Positions 17,201 to 25,877 of a stretch of 64,000 nucleotides of DNA are shown here, piece after piece. Source of the DNA: Lacimicrobium alkaliphilum (GTDB lineage Bacteria; Pseudomonadota; Gammaproteobacteria; Enterobacterales; Alteromonadaceae); the NCBI RefSeq assembly GCF_001466725.1, contig NZ_CP013650.1, positions 310,001 through 374,000 of the forward strand, given 5' to 3'. Made by a program: the position numbers and the translations under genes. The notes beneath the pieces were generated by a model. It was given only the letters and a program-made list of their open reading frames with translations. It searched no databases and was not told the origin of the DNA. Positions within the stretch are counted from its first letter, which is position 1; each line of letters opens with the position of its first letter.

Positions 17201-18082
17201 TCACCTATTACCTCCTTTGCCATACCCCGGCGCAATCGCCAGATTATCCACATTATTCAGGGTAAAGCGATTCTGCAGCCACAACTGGTATTCCGCGCCT
17301 TTTAAGGTGCCGCGTTCGGTGCAGTCCACATTCCATCTTCTTAGCAGGTAGCCTGCCATGGCGGCTCTGACCTGGATAAGTAGCTGGCTGTTTTCCATGC
17401 CGTAGTCCATTTCTATTGCTGTTGGGTGCTCTACGTTCTTTGGATGCGGTACCAGTTGCAGCGGTATCAGCCGTTGCCATTCTGCATCGGCTTGGGCCTG
17501 TTCCTGTTGTTCTGGCGAGTCTTTAATGGTGACTTTGCTGATACGGGTCAGCACAAAATCCCGGAAGCTCTGAGTTTTGCGATCAAAGGCCCGTACATGC
17601 CAGCGCAGGCCGTTATCTACAATGGCATGGGGCACCAGCTCCCGGCTGCCGGAGCCGCTGGAAAGGGAGGTGTAGATCACATTTACAGCTTTATTGTTGA
17701 GTATGGCCTGTACCAGCCGCGCCACAATAAAAATATCCGGCACATTAAGGCTGGAAGGGGATTCCACCGGGAAGTGAATATCGCCGATGGCATCAAAGCC
17801 GTCAGATATATCATTGGCCAGTTTGGTCAGGGTACGCCGGGCATCGTGCTCAAATACGGGTTTGAATTGCGGGGTCTGAAAATAACGCCGTTCTCTGGCA
17901 TCGTAATGCAGGTTATCCGGCGCCAGCTCTTTATAAATATTCAGGTCACGGGTGGCGGCAGACAAGCCCACTTCAAAGCGGTTGATTACATCCTGGCGGT
18001 AGATAACGCCTTTAAACAGCAGACTGAAATCAATATAAGCCAGGCGCTGCTTCTGGGAAAAACTGATGGTGTCGAGCATCAT
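17201..18082 (-). CDS. WYL-domain transcriptional regulator (BrxR/CapW-like)
   Basis: The protein has 293 residues. The N-terminal winged helix contains FSQKQRLAYIDFSLLFKG and RQDVINRFEVGLSAATRDL, the pattern of the BrxR/CapW repressors that control phage-defence operons, where FEVGLSAATRDLNIY is the recognition helix region. A WYL-type domain follows (about 115-190), with VIYTSLSSGSGSREL and LRWHVRAFDRKTQSFRDFVLTRI, the ligand-binding Sm-like fold. A C-terminal extension completes it. It overlaps the AlbA_2 gene upstream by 4 bases (ATGA), so it is second in that operon. In BREX and CBASS systems such proteins repress their neighbours until infection; the target here could be this operon or nearby ones. 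Confidence 0.8.
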   Translation of the reverse strand: MMLDTISFSQKQRLAYIDFSLLFKGVIYRQDVINRFEVGLSAATRDLNIYKELAPDNLHYDARERRYFQTPQFKPVFEHDARRTLTKLANDISDGFDAIGDIHFPVESPSSLNVPDIFIVARLVQAILNNKAVNVIYTSLSSGSGSRELVPHAIVDNGLRWHVRAFDRKTQSFRDFVLTRISKVTIKDSPEQQEQAQADAEWQRLIPLQLVPHPKNVEHPTAIEMDYGMENSQLLIQVRAAMAGYLLRRWNVDCTERGTLKGAEYQLWLQNRFTLNNVDNLAIAPGYGKGGNR

Positions 18083-19449
18083 CCCTTAACCTTCCAGTAA
18101 CCGCCTTTGGCTGGCCCGATACGATCGAGTTTGCCTTGTTGTTTGAGTTGAGCGATCTGCTTTTCAACGGCTCTTGAGGTAATACCCAGTTCTTCAGCCA
18201 GGGATCTGGCGCTGATTTTGGGATCCCGCTGGATCAACGCAAGCAGTGATGGTGTTTTCTCCGAACTTTTCTCCGAACTTTTCTCCGAACCTTCCGCATC
18301 ATCGGTTGAAACCGTTCGGTGAAACTCGATATCCACAAAGTCCCCGGTTTCCTTAATTGTTGGTTCAGGGTTGCCCGCTTGCTGGCAAAGCTTGCGAAGG
18401 CGGGTAATACCGCTGCCCCATTGCTCGATATAGCCCAGTTCTTTAAATACCCTGGCGATGACTTTATTGCGGATTTCCGACCGGCCCTTGAGGGCCTCAT
18501 CCAACGTTAATCCATTGGGTAAGCCCCCCGGCGACACAATATTTACCATGTCATCATAAATGCCTACTTTAATATCCCTACCCGTATTGCTGTAGTCCCT
18601 ATGCACGAAAGCGTTAACCAGCGCTTCACGGATTGCGGTTATGGGAATTTCGTAGGTTTCGGTACGTTGCAGACCAAAAATTTCAGCCTTCAGATGTAGA
18701 TGATTTTTTATAAAGGCTTCAGTTTGTGCCAACTGGCTGAACAGATTACCGGTGTATTCCTTTTTATCCAGAAATACTGCCATATCAGTGCCTTTGAAGC
18801 GGCTGCACTTGATTTCAGCCTGTTCGTACTGGCCCAATAGGATCAGCAGTCCATGAGTAGGATAATCCTGTCCTTGTTCTGTTTTAATGAGTTTAAGGCT
18901 CCGCATTCTGGCGTTGTCGAAGGGTTTCCCGATGCGCTCAAAGGCACTGCGCAGAGGTGCCAGCTCAAGGTTGGCTAAGGGTATATCCCAGGCGGCTTGC
19001 TCATCAAAACTCTGGTGTAAACGCTGGCGTTCCAGCTCATGAATCATTTCCAGGCTGGCTGGCCGGTTAGTGGCGCTGAGACGCACATAGGTGCCTTTTT
19101 CCCGGCCTTTGGATTTTAGATAATAAGGCAACTGGCTACCACGGTACACTTGCACGATGACCAGTGTTTTTCCCTGCACGGTTTCCAGATGGATGTTAGG
19201 CATCAGGGTGGGGTGGCAATGGTCATGGGCCATTGAAGCAATTTGGTCCATCAGATCAAATTCATCTTCCTTTACACCCACAACCTGGCGCAGATCATTC
19301 ACACCGAGTATCAGCTTTCCGCCGCTGGTATTGGCGAAGGCAATCAGGGTTTTTGCTAATTGTTCCCCTTTCGGCAGCTGTTGCTTGAATTCCAGAGTCT
19401 TGCTTTCGCCCTGTTGGATCTCCTGCCAGAGCGAGTGCTCTGAGCTCAT
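18079..19449 (-). CDS. AlbA_2/Schlafen-domain ATP-binding protein
   Basis: The protein has 456 residues. It begins with the AlbA_2 domain: ESKTLEFKQQLP, then LAKTLIAFANTSGGKLILGVND. A GHKL-type HATPase_c_4 region follows, with AIREALVNAFVHRDYS (ATP-site Asn) and VSPGGLPNGLTLDEALKGRSEIRN. The C-terminus is a winged helix (DPKISARSLAEELGITSRAVEKQIAQL) and ends with GPAKGGYWKV. A spacer, SEKSSEKSSEK, is encoded by three 12-bp tandem units (18255-18290). The ATG at 19449 is chosen over a TTG 18 bases upstream because GGGGAG precedes it. Proteins of this build are common in defence islands and are often called transcriptional regulators or helicases; their biochemical role is unsettled. Paired with the BrxR-like gene. 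Confidence 0.8.
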   Translation of the reverse strand: MSSEHSLWQEIQQGESKTLEFKQQLPKGEQLAKTLIAFANTSGGKLILGVNDLRQVVGVKEDEFDLMDQIASMAHDHCHPTLMPNIHLETVQGKTLVIVQVYRGSQLPYYLKSKGREKGTYVRLSATNRPASLEMIHELERQRLHQSFDEQAAWDIPLANLELAPLRSAFERIGKPFDNARMRSLKLIKTEQGQDYPTHGLLILLGQYEQAEIKCSRFKGTDMAVFLDKKEYTGNLFSQLAQTEAFIKNHLHLKAEIFGLQRTETYEIPITAIREALVNAFVHRDYSNTGRDIKVGIYDDMVNIVSPGGLPNGLTLDEALKGRSEIRNKVIARVFKELGYIEQWGSGITRLRKLCQQAGNPEPTIKETGDFVDIEFHRTVSTDDAEGSEKSSEKSSEKTPSLLALIQRDPKISARSLAEELGITSRAVEKQIAQLKQQGKLDRIGPAKGGYWKVKG

Positions 19450-19746
19450 ACTCCTACTCCCCAACAATTCCTTTTCATTTCCGATTCCGGTTTTAATCTA
19501 TTAGCAAAAGGCTTAGCGTTGTTCAGCGGTTCCACTGTATTCATGATCATTAATTATTATTTTCGAATCATAGTGATTTATTTTGAAACGGTTGTAAAGT
19601 GGATGCAGGCGTATCGCTGCCTTATCCGGCTCTTTAGATTGTGGACATTGGGTATGGCATTTTGTTGAATAATGTTTCCGGGGATACTTACTGTTGTTCG
19701 GGTATCGGATATGCTGGCGTTTTATCTGATTAGGGACGATCACACC

Positions 19747-20526
19747 ATGCCACGCAAAAATCCTGCTTTTTTTTATTTGCTGGTTCAGGCCCCCTGGTGG
19801 GTAGCGGTGTTGTTGGCCGGGTTGGTTTATCTGGTCATGGCAATTATTCTGCCTTCTGTTAACACCGCAAACCCGGTGCTGAAGACGGTGTTCAACTCAC
19901 TTGCTATACCGGCACCTTACTTTGCACTGATTATATTACTCGCCGCGCCTTTTTCGTTTTTGAATGCTCGTCGCAAAGCCAGGCAGCTTGATGAACAACA
20001 GGATCTGAATTCCATCCGCCAGCTGCACTGGCGCAACTTTGAAGAACTGGTTGCAGAAGCCTACCGGCGACAAGGGTATCGGGTTGTAGAGGGGGATTAC
20101 GGTGCTGATGGTGGCATTGACCTTCAGCTTTCAAAAAATGGCGATATCAACTTAGTTCAGTGTAAGCAGTGGCGAGCACAAAAAGTGGGTGTTAGCGTCG
20201 TCAGAGAGATGTTTGGCGTACTCACTGCCAGCCATGCCGCCAAGGTTGTTATTATCTGCTCCGGCTACTTTACTCAGGAGGCTAAGGCATTTGCTCATAA
20301 TAAGCCCATTGAGCTGATTGATGGTCATAGTCTGCTTGCGCTGATTCGCGGTGTACAGCCTTCAACTCCGGTTGATGCCGATGAAAAACCACACTGCCCC
20401 AGATGCGGGCTGGAATTAACAGAGCGAACCGCCAAACGAGGTCATCATGCCGGGAATCGTTTTTTAGGTTGTTCGGGCTTTCCGCAATGCCGCTATACGC
20501 AAGAACTGAATAAGGATGTGTTATGA
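19747..20526 (+). CDS. membrane-anchored Mrr-type nuclease with zinc ribbon
   Basis: The protein has 259 residues. Two membrane helices at the N-terminus (WVAVLLAGLVYLVMAIIL and YFALIILLAAPFSFL) are followed by a restriction-endonuclease-like Mrr domain: LHWRNFEELVAEAYRRQGY, then GADGGIDLQL and LVQCKQWR, which form the Glu, Asp and QxK active site. The C-terminus is a topoisomerase-type zinc ribbon, CPRCG and then FLGCSGFPQCRYT. The ATG at 19747 has AGGGA upstream; a longer frame starts at 19672. Membrane-tethered Mrr proteins are thought to cut foreign or modified DNA on entry. It overlaps the NYN gene by 4 bases, so the two form one operon. Confidence 0.85.
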   Translation: MPRKNPAFFYLLVQAPWWVAVLLAGLVYLVMAIILPSVNTANPVLKTVFNSLAIPAPYFALIILLAAPFSFLNARRKARQLDEQQDLNSIRQLHWRNFEELVAEAYRRQGYRVVEGDYGADGGIDLQLSKNGDINLVQCKQWRAQKVGVSVVREMFGVLTASHAAKVVIICSGYFTQEAKAFAHNKPIELIDGHSLLALIRGVQPSTPVDADEKPHCPRCGLELTERTAKRGHHAGNRFLGCSGFPQCRYTQELNKDVL

Positions 20527-21269
20527 AAGATCTGGATGTACAAAAGAAAATAGCCGTGTTGATTGATGCGGATAACGCTCAGCTTGCCAAACTTGGCGCC
20601 ATACTCGATGAGATTTCCGCTCATGGCCATGTACTGATAAAGCGGGCCTACGGTGACTGGTCGGTCGATCAGCTTAAAAACTGGAAGAAGCCCTTAAACG
20701 AGCTGGCCATTCAACCTATTCAGCAATTTGCCTATACCACGGGTAAGAATTCCACCGATGCCTCGATGATTATCGATGCCATGGACTTACTTTATTCAGA
20801 GCGTATTGATGCCTTTGCGCTGATCTCCAGTGACAGCGACTTTACCAAATTGGCATCCCGGCTCAGAGAATCAGAGAAGTTTGTGTTTGGCGTCGGAGAG
20901 AAGAAAACGCCGGTATCTTTTCGTAATGCCTGTGACGACTTTATTTTTACCGAGAACCTGGATACCGGGCAGGCCAAGCCAGCCAAATCAGAAAAGAAGC
21001 CTTCAACCACCACCAACGGCGCAGAAGAGTTGATCCCCGCTCTGTTAAAAGCCTGGGAGCTTTATCAGAATGATGACGGCTGGGTGAATGTCGGCCCGGC
21101 TGGCAGTTTTTTAAAACGGGCCAAGCCGGACTTTGACCCCAGAAGCTATGGCGCAACCAAAGTCACCGATGTAATAGCAGGTCTTTCTGGCGTATTTGAA
21201 ATGACCAAACAAAAGGGTAAGGGCACAGCACAGATCATTCTTTACCGGCCCAGGATCGCAGCGGGTTAA
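20523..21269 (+). CDS. NYN-domain ribonuclease with OST-HTH/LOTUS domain
   Basis: The protein has 248 residues. The N-terminal NYN (PIN-like) domain shows KIAVLIDADNAQ, where the first Asp pair sits, then NSTDASMIIDAMDLLY and FALISSDSDFTKLASRLRE, which carry the remaining acidic metal-binding residues. A linker rich in Lys, Pro and Thr leads to a C-terminal OST-HTH/LOTUS-like winged helix (LIPALLKAWELYQNDDGWVNVG, cited in part as WELYQNDDGW; then RSYGATKVTDVI). NYN-LOTUS proteins are predicted or shown to cut RNA; LOTUS domains bind G-rich RNA or RNA-DNA structures. Co-translation with an Mrr-like DNase suggests joint action on nucleic acid, possibly in defence. Confidence 0.85.
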   Translation: MKDLDVQKKIAVLIDADNAQLAKLGAILDEISAHGHVLIKRAYGDWSVDQLKNWKKPLNELAIQPIQQFAYTTGKNSTDASMIIDAMDLLYSERIDAFALISSDSDFTKLASRLRESEKFVFGVGEKKTPVSFRNACDDFIFTENLDTGQAKPAKSEKKPSTTTNGAEELIPALLKAWELYQNDDGWVNVGPAGSFLKRAKPDFDPRSYGATKVTDVIAGLSGVFEMTKQKGKGTAQIILYRPRIAAG

Positions 21270-21530
21270 CGTCTTTGGACTGATCGTTTTTAGCTTCATT
21301 CGGATGCTGCTAAGAGGTCCATGCGTTGATGCAGTATTCTGCCAGCTCAGATAATTTATAGCTTGCCATCTATGTCCTTACTGATTTCAGCAAAAATACC
21401 CAATGTTGATTTGTCCGATGTCTGGCCCTGGGGTAATTGCTGCAAGCCTCCGCCAGCGACGAATTTCACGGCAGTTTCACAAGCCTGCCGCTAGGTTGAT
21501 AGCCTGTTTTGTGTAACAAAGAGGCATATT
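21270..21530. other. gap with possible toxin-gene remnant
   Basis: This gap has no intact gene. On the minus strand, 21369-21310 encodes a 19-residue frame, MASYKLSELAEYCINAWTS, whose YKLSxxAE opening resembles the start of ParE-type toxins. A second open frame ends across that ATG, as antitoxin genes often do. If real, this is a decayed toxin-antitoxin remnant, which would fit the mobile neighbourhood. The evidence is thin. Confidence 0.2.
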
Positions 21531-22297
21531 ATGAACGTCAGGTATGGGTCGTTGTATCTTTGTATGGGGTTTGCGGCACAGCCCCTGGCTTCTGGCCCGG
21601 AGCCTTTACCACAGGCTGAGTCTCATACGGTGCGTACCTCACAGCACTACTTGCAACAGACTGTTGCGCGGGCCATCACTGAATTTGAACAAAGCTCCCG
21701 TGAAGACTGGTCTTATCGCATCTCTCGCTATGAAAATGAAGAAGGGATATCAGCAGCAGTATTGAGCTTTTCGAGCCGACAAAAGAGCTTAACCGGCAAT
21801 GGACTTTGCTTAGCATGAATGGGCAAACGCCAACCAGTAAGCAGGTACGAAAGTTTGTTAGGAGTAAGCAAAAACACGCTGAAAATGGCAATCCCCAGAG
21901 TTCCTCATTGAAACTGCGTGACATCATTCAAATTGAGACGTTGCAGCTTCTCTCTGAAGATCCACATCGTTTTCAGGCAAGTTTTGCTGTGTATCTGAAC
22001 CAGTTGGGTGAAGAGGCTTCACAGAAACTTAAGGGATCGCTCATCTTCGACAAAGGTCAGCAATATATTGAAACCATTGAAATTATTAATACCGGAACCT
22101 TTTCTCCGGTATTCAGTGCCGATATCAGTGAGTTCAGGCTGACGTTGCGCTTTATTAAAATCGATACGGTGGTACTTCCTGAGCGGCAGGAACTTGCCAT
22201 GAAAGGCACCTTTGCTTTTTTTACCGAGATTGACGAAGTATCGACGGACAGGTTCTCCGATTATCGCTATACAGGAAGCTGGCATACTGGAAAGTGA
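21531..22297 (+). pseudogene. uncharacterised protein, interrupted by one-base frameshift
   Basis: Two adjoining frames make one protein. The first reads from an ATG with AGAGG upstream, through TVARAITEFEQSS and DWSYRISRYENEEG; the second continues DISSSIELFEPTKELNRQW and LLSMNGQTPTSKQVRKF. Restoring one G in the GGG run at 21744-21746 joins them without a gap. I do not recognise a named family, although the ending of the first half and the phrase LLSMNGQTPT look like a conserved proteobacterial family. A weak signal-like N-terminus suggests export. Either a sequencing indel or true decay; see the two similar cases at 33.9 and 63.1 kb. Confidence 0.6.
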
Positions 22298-22353
22298 CCA
22301 TCACATACGGCAGCGACCGAATCTTGCTGTTGAACGATATTCGAATGCAGGGG

Positions 22354-24834
22354 TTATTCCGCCATAAGCTGCCGAATTGAGCCGGACAGACTATTCTTGC
22401 TGGCGGCAATACCCACTGATGCCACCACCAATAAGATCACGGATAAGGTGCCCAGCAGCCAGATGAAATCAGGATGATAAGGCATCGAAAACTGGGATTG
22501 ATAAATCAGCAAGCCCGCTGCCCAGGTACCGGCAATGGCACCGGATGCGGCAATAGCGCCAGTCACCAGCCATTCAATGGCATTGAGTTTTAAGCAGGTG
22601 CTACGGGAAAATCCAAAACTCATAATGATGCTGTTCTTTTTCTTTTCTTTTGCTTCAAGGGCATGAACAGAAGACACAATGACAATCCCCGCAAGGATGA
22701 TAATCAATGCCGCAAAGCCACTGATAACCTGGGTGACCATTGCCAACGTCGTATCAAAGCGTTGTGTCATCTCCTTCAGTGACACCATGCGCAACGAGGG
22801 ATGAGCCTGCCATAACTGGCTGAGCAGAGAAAACTGATGACTCTGCAGTTCCAGGCTGGCCATATAGTATTGCGGGGCCAGGATATGGCTAAGCGCCGAG
22901 CGCGGCATTTGTAGCCAGAATGTGATCGATCCGGCTCCTGGTTGGTAGGCGTGACTGGCGACAATAACCAAATCGATATGTTGTCCGGCAATAACAAAGC
23001 TCAGACGATCTCCCGGATGCAAACCCAGATCGGTCATGACTTCCTGCTCTACAGAAACCTGCTGCCAGTTTTCGTCACCGGGCTGCCACCACTGCCCGTC
23101 GACAATACGGTTGTTGTCGGGTACGGCATCGCTCCAGTGTATACGAACCGGGCGCTGAAAGGTGGCCAGACTATCGCTTGGCTTCTGGCTGAAGTCAGGC
23201 AAATGCAGGCCATTGATGCGGGTCAGTGTTGCGTACATAAAGGGTTTTCGTTGGCGTATTTCAGCATTATGGGTTGTGGCCCATGCATCGATATCCGCCA
23301 TTTGCACGCTGCTGGCCTGCGACACCAGTAGGTTGCCATCGTGCTGACGCTGATAAGCCTGCATACTGCCCCCCAGGTCTCTGAGTAGCATCAGCGTAAA
23401 GAGCAACAAAAAGGCGCACAAACCCACCCCCAGAATCTGGATGGTTTTACTCAGTAATCGTTGTTTCATCATATACAGCGCGAACGGCAGTAAGCCGGAG
23501 ATGTTGCTGGTTAATTTTTCTCCCAGTGACAATGCCAGCCAGCTGATAAACAAAATAAGCACAATGCTGATGGCCATTGCGCCCAATACCATGGCGGTCA
23601 ACAATCCGTTATCTGAGTAGGCAACAGCCACGGCCGCCAGAACAAGCAATGCGCAGCCGAAAGACAAGCCATTGCTGAGCCTGTGGCTGGTGTTATAAAT
23701 AAGTTGGGCAACGGAGGAATGATTCAGTCCTGACCAGACCGGCAAGTGAAACACGAAAAAAATAACCGCCGTGGCAAGCAGGGTTTTCAGCGCCGACAGG
23801 AGGTTCCAGTGCCACTCAAGCCCGGCAAATGTTGTTGTTAACCATTGTATGACCGCCCAGTGACACAAGGCCGAAATCAGCAGTACCACGGGCAGCACAA
23901 ACAACACACCCAGCAACCATCGGATCACGGAGATTTGTACACCGGTTTTTTTTGATGCACCCAGGCTCAGGCATACAGCGGTGAAAAACTGTTCTTTTTG
24001 CATTTGCACCTGAGTCAGCTGTTGGATGGCAATTGCTGCCATAAAAAACAGAATGATTGAAGCCAGACCCATAAAGTTTTCAGTCCGTTGCCAGAACAAC
24101 GCCAGAGGGTGCGACCCTTGCTTGTGGTGCAGTTGTGCGGCGGGTAAATGGGCTTTTTGCCATTTAACGATGGTTTCTATTTGCTCAGGGCTGGCGGCAA
24201 ACAGATAACGGTGCTGCACAATATCTTCCGCGAAATTGAAGTACTCCAGATCCTGACTATTGATTAAGGCGCGCATATTCACGTTATGCCCTTCCATCAG
24301 ACGGTCTGGCTCATGCTGCAAAATCCGGGTCACGCGAAGCTTCTGACCGGCAATGGATAATGGCTCACCAATCTGCATTGATAAGCTCGCTAACAGTCGT
24401 GAATCGAGCCAGATCTCACCCCTTGCCGGGCCTCCCGGGGTGGTTGTTTCGCTTCCGGCCAGTGCAGTTGATGAGCGCAATTCACCCTGCAATGGGTAGT
24501 CTTCCCCAACGGCTTTAAGCGTTGCGCGCTGCCATTGGCCGTTGTGGGTCAGGGTGGTGGTCAGGCTCCTTGTCAGCACCATCTGCTGTGACATCTCCGC
24601 CAGCTCCGCCTTTTGTGTGTTACTCAGGGCGCGCTGCTGGCTGATCACCAGATCGGCGCCGAGCAAATTATTTAAGTTTTGGGTCAGATAAGCCTGAATT
24701 GTGTCACTTGTCTGACTTAAGGTGACAACAAACACCATCAGAATGGTTTGCACCCAACGCAGAAAGCGTTGATGCGTGTGGTGCTTTTGCTGGCGATAAA
24801 AATGCCAGGCCAGTTGGAGGTTGTTGCTAAACAC
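22354..24834 (-). CDS. ABC transporter permease, FtsX-like (MacB/LolCE type)
   Basis: The protein has 826 residues and two FtsX-type permease modules, about ten membrane helices in all. It starts at the GTG at 24834, since GGAGG lies six bases upstream, and reads MFSNNLQLAWHFYRQQ; a longer frame that overlaps the ATPase gene deeply is unlikely. After the first helix comes a large periplasmic domain (LLGADLVISQQRALS, typical of these exporters), then helices with a LSLGASKKTGVQISVIRW coupling region and, near the C-terminus, SFGFSRSTCLKLNAIEWL. This two-module form is seen in putative lipoprotein or lipid-related exporters of the YbbP type. It overlaps the ATPase gene by 8 bases. Confidence 0.85.
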   Translation of the reverse strand: MFSNNLQLAWHFYRQQKHHTHQRFLRWVQTILMVFVVTLSQTSDTIQAYLTQNLNNLLGADLVISQQRALSNTQKAELAEMSQQMVLTRSLTTTLTHNGQWQRATLKAVGEDYPLQGELRSSTALAGSETTTPGGPARGEIWLDSRLLASLSMQIGEPLSIAGQKLRVTRILQHEPDRLMEGHNVNMRALINSQDLEYFNFAEDIVQHRYLFAASPEQIETIVKWQKAHLPAAQLHHKQGSHPLALFWQRTENFMGLASIILFFMAAIAIQQLTQVQMQKEQFFTAVCLSLGASKKTGVQISVIRWLLGVLFVLPVVLLISALCHWAVIQWLTTTFAGLEWHWNLLSALKTLLATAVIFFVFHLPVWSGLNHSSVAQLIYNTSHRLSNGLSFGCALLVLAAVAVAYSDNGLLTAMVLGAMAISIVLILFISWLALSLGEKLTSNISGLLPFALYMMKQRLLSKTIQILGVGLCAFLLLFTLMLLRDLGGSMQAYQRQHDGNLLVSQASSVQMADIDAWATTHNAEIRQRKPFMYATLTRINGLHLPDFSQKPSDSLATFQRPVRIHWSDAVPDNNRIVDGQWWQPGDENWQQVSVEQEVMTDLGLHPGDRLSFVIAGQHIDLVIVASHAYQPGAGSITFWLQMPRSALSHILAPQYYMASLELQSHQFSLLSQLWQAHPSLRMVSLKEMTQRFDTTLAMVTQVISGFAALIIILAGIVIVSSVHALEAKEKKKNSIIMSFGFSRSTCLKLNAIEWLVTGAIAASGAIAGTWAAGLLIYQSQFSMPYHPDFIWLLGTLSVILLVVASVGIAASKNSLSGSIRQLMAE

Positions 24835-25531
24835 ATTGCACCTCCGACCGGGTCTTTTCAACCAGTGCACAGGTGCCATTGCTGAAGGCAAATACCTGCT
24901 GTGCACGAGCGGCGAGTTGCTCACTGTGGGTCACCATAATCAATCCCGCCCCGTTTTGCTGGCAACAGGAAAACAGAAGGTCAGCCACGTCTGCTGCACA
25001 TTGGGTATCCAGATTTCCGGTGGGTTCATCGGCAAAAATAAATCGGGGTTCAAACACCAATGCCCTGGCAATCGCCGCCCGTTGTTGCTCTCCACCACTG
25101 AGTTGCTGTGGTTTATGACCGAGCCGATGGCCAAGTCCCACTTTTTCAAGCCATGCTCTGGCCTTTTGTTCCGCCTCTTTGTGTCCCCGCAGTTTCAGCG
25201 GCAGCGCAACATTGTTCAGTGCAGTGAGTTCCGGCAATAAGTGAAACTGCTGAAAAATAAACCCAATTTGTTCACGCAATTGATGCACAGGCATCATACG
25301 CCCGCCCTGAAGGTAGCTTACCTGCCCCTGTGTTGGCTCCTCGAGTCCCGACATCAGCATCAGCAGACTGGATTTACCCGAGCCCGAAGGGCCGGTAATG
25401 GCATAAGACTGGCCCTGCACTATCGACAGAGTCAACTTCCGGAACAGGTGAACCTGGTGGTTCGTGTTAGTGAATGACTGACTCACATTGTTTAATTCAA
25501 TTCGACTGACAGGGGATACCGGCATCGTCAC
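24827..25531 (-). CDS. ABC transporter ATP-binding protein (LolD/YbbA type)
   Basis: The protein has 234 residues. Walker A is GPSGSGKSS, the Q-loop is IFQQFHLLPELTALNNVALPL, the signature is LSGGEQQRAAIARAL, Walker B is FIFADEPTGNLD, and the H-loop is MVTHSEQLA. The Q-loop region with LLPELTALNNV and the length are typical of the LolD/MacB/YbbA group that works with FtsX-like permeases. It comes first in the operon, directly before the permease gene. The cargo is unknown; the YbbA-YbbP group is often next to lysophospholipase genes, which are absent here. Confidence 0.92.
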   Translation of the reverse strand: MTMPVSPVSRIELNNVSQSFTNTNHQVHLFRKLTLSIVQGQSYAITGPSGSGKSSLLMLMSGLEEPTQGQVSYLQGGRMMPVHQLREQIGFIFQQFHLLPELTALNNVALPLKLRGHKEAEQKARAWLEKVGLGHRLGHKPQQLSGGEQQRAAIARALVFEPRFIFADEPTGNLDTQCAADVADLLFSCCQQNGAGLIMVTHSEQLAARAQQVFAFSNGTCALVEKTRSEVQCV

Positions 25532-25877
25532 ACCTCATGGTTGATAAACTCTTCGGAGCTTATGCGCCGCGCCGTGAAACAGATGTGAAATTACGTGTTG
25601 AGAAGTCTTCTGCAGGTTTCAGGTATAATTTAAACTACGCTTTTACCGGGCAGGGTCTGTTAATCAGCATCCCAAACAGGTTGAGGCAGCGTTGATATCC
25701 TCAGGGCAGGGCGAAATCGCCATACTCTGCTATGTTTTCAGTAATCGGCCATGCTAATCGGTAAAAGGTATAAAAACGAACACGTTAATTGCATCAGCGA
25801 CCCTTTATCAGTGCTCGTTAACTACTATAGTGTGGGCTTTCTTTAACTCGACTTACCACTGTCGGAATCGAATTGCT
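25532..25877. other. divergent intergenic region of the ABC and PAS genes
   Basis: These 346 bases separate divergent genes and should contain both promoters. AGGTATAATT at 25621-25630 looks like an extended -10 for rightward transcription without a good -35. TTTATC and TATAGT (25804-25831) with a 16-base spacer is a second weak rightward candidate. If used, transcription would start after the GTG at 25830 and support the ATG at 25878 as the PAS-protein start. No gene is seen. Confidence 0.3.

Noticed and set aside
18255..18290. Three 12-bp tandem units in the AlbA_2 gene as a phase-variation tract.
   Set aside because: The unit is a multiple of three and only changes the length of a SEK-rich linker that is common in this family, so the frame cannot be switched.
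12184..21269. CRISPR array or Cas genes accompanying the defence-like genes.
   Set aside because: No regularly spaced direct repeats and no Cas motifs are visible in the region.
24834..24924. 30-residue upstream extension of the ABC permease.
   Set aside because: It would overlap the ATPase gene by about 100 bases, while the GTG at 24834 has a well-placed GGAGG.
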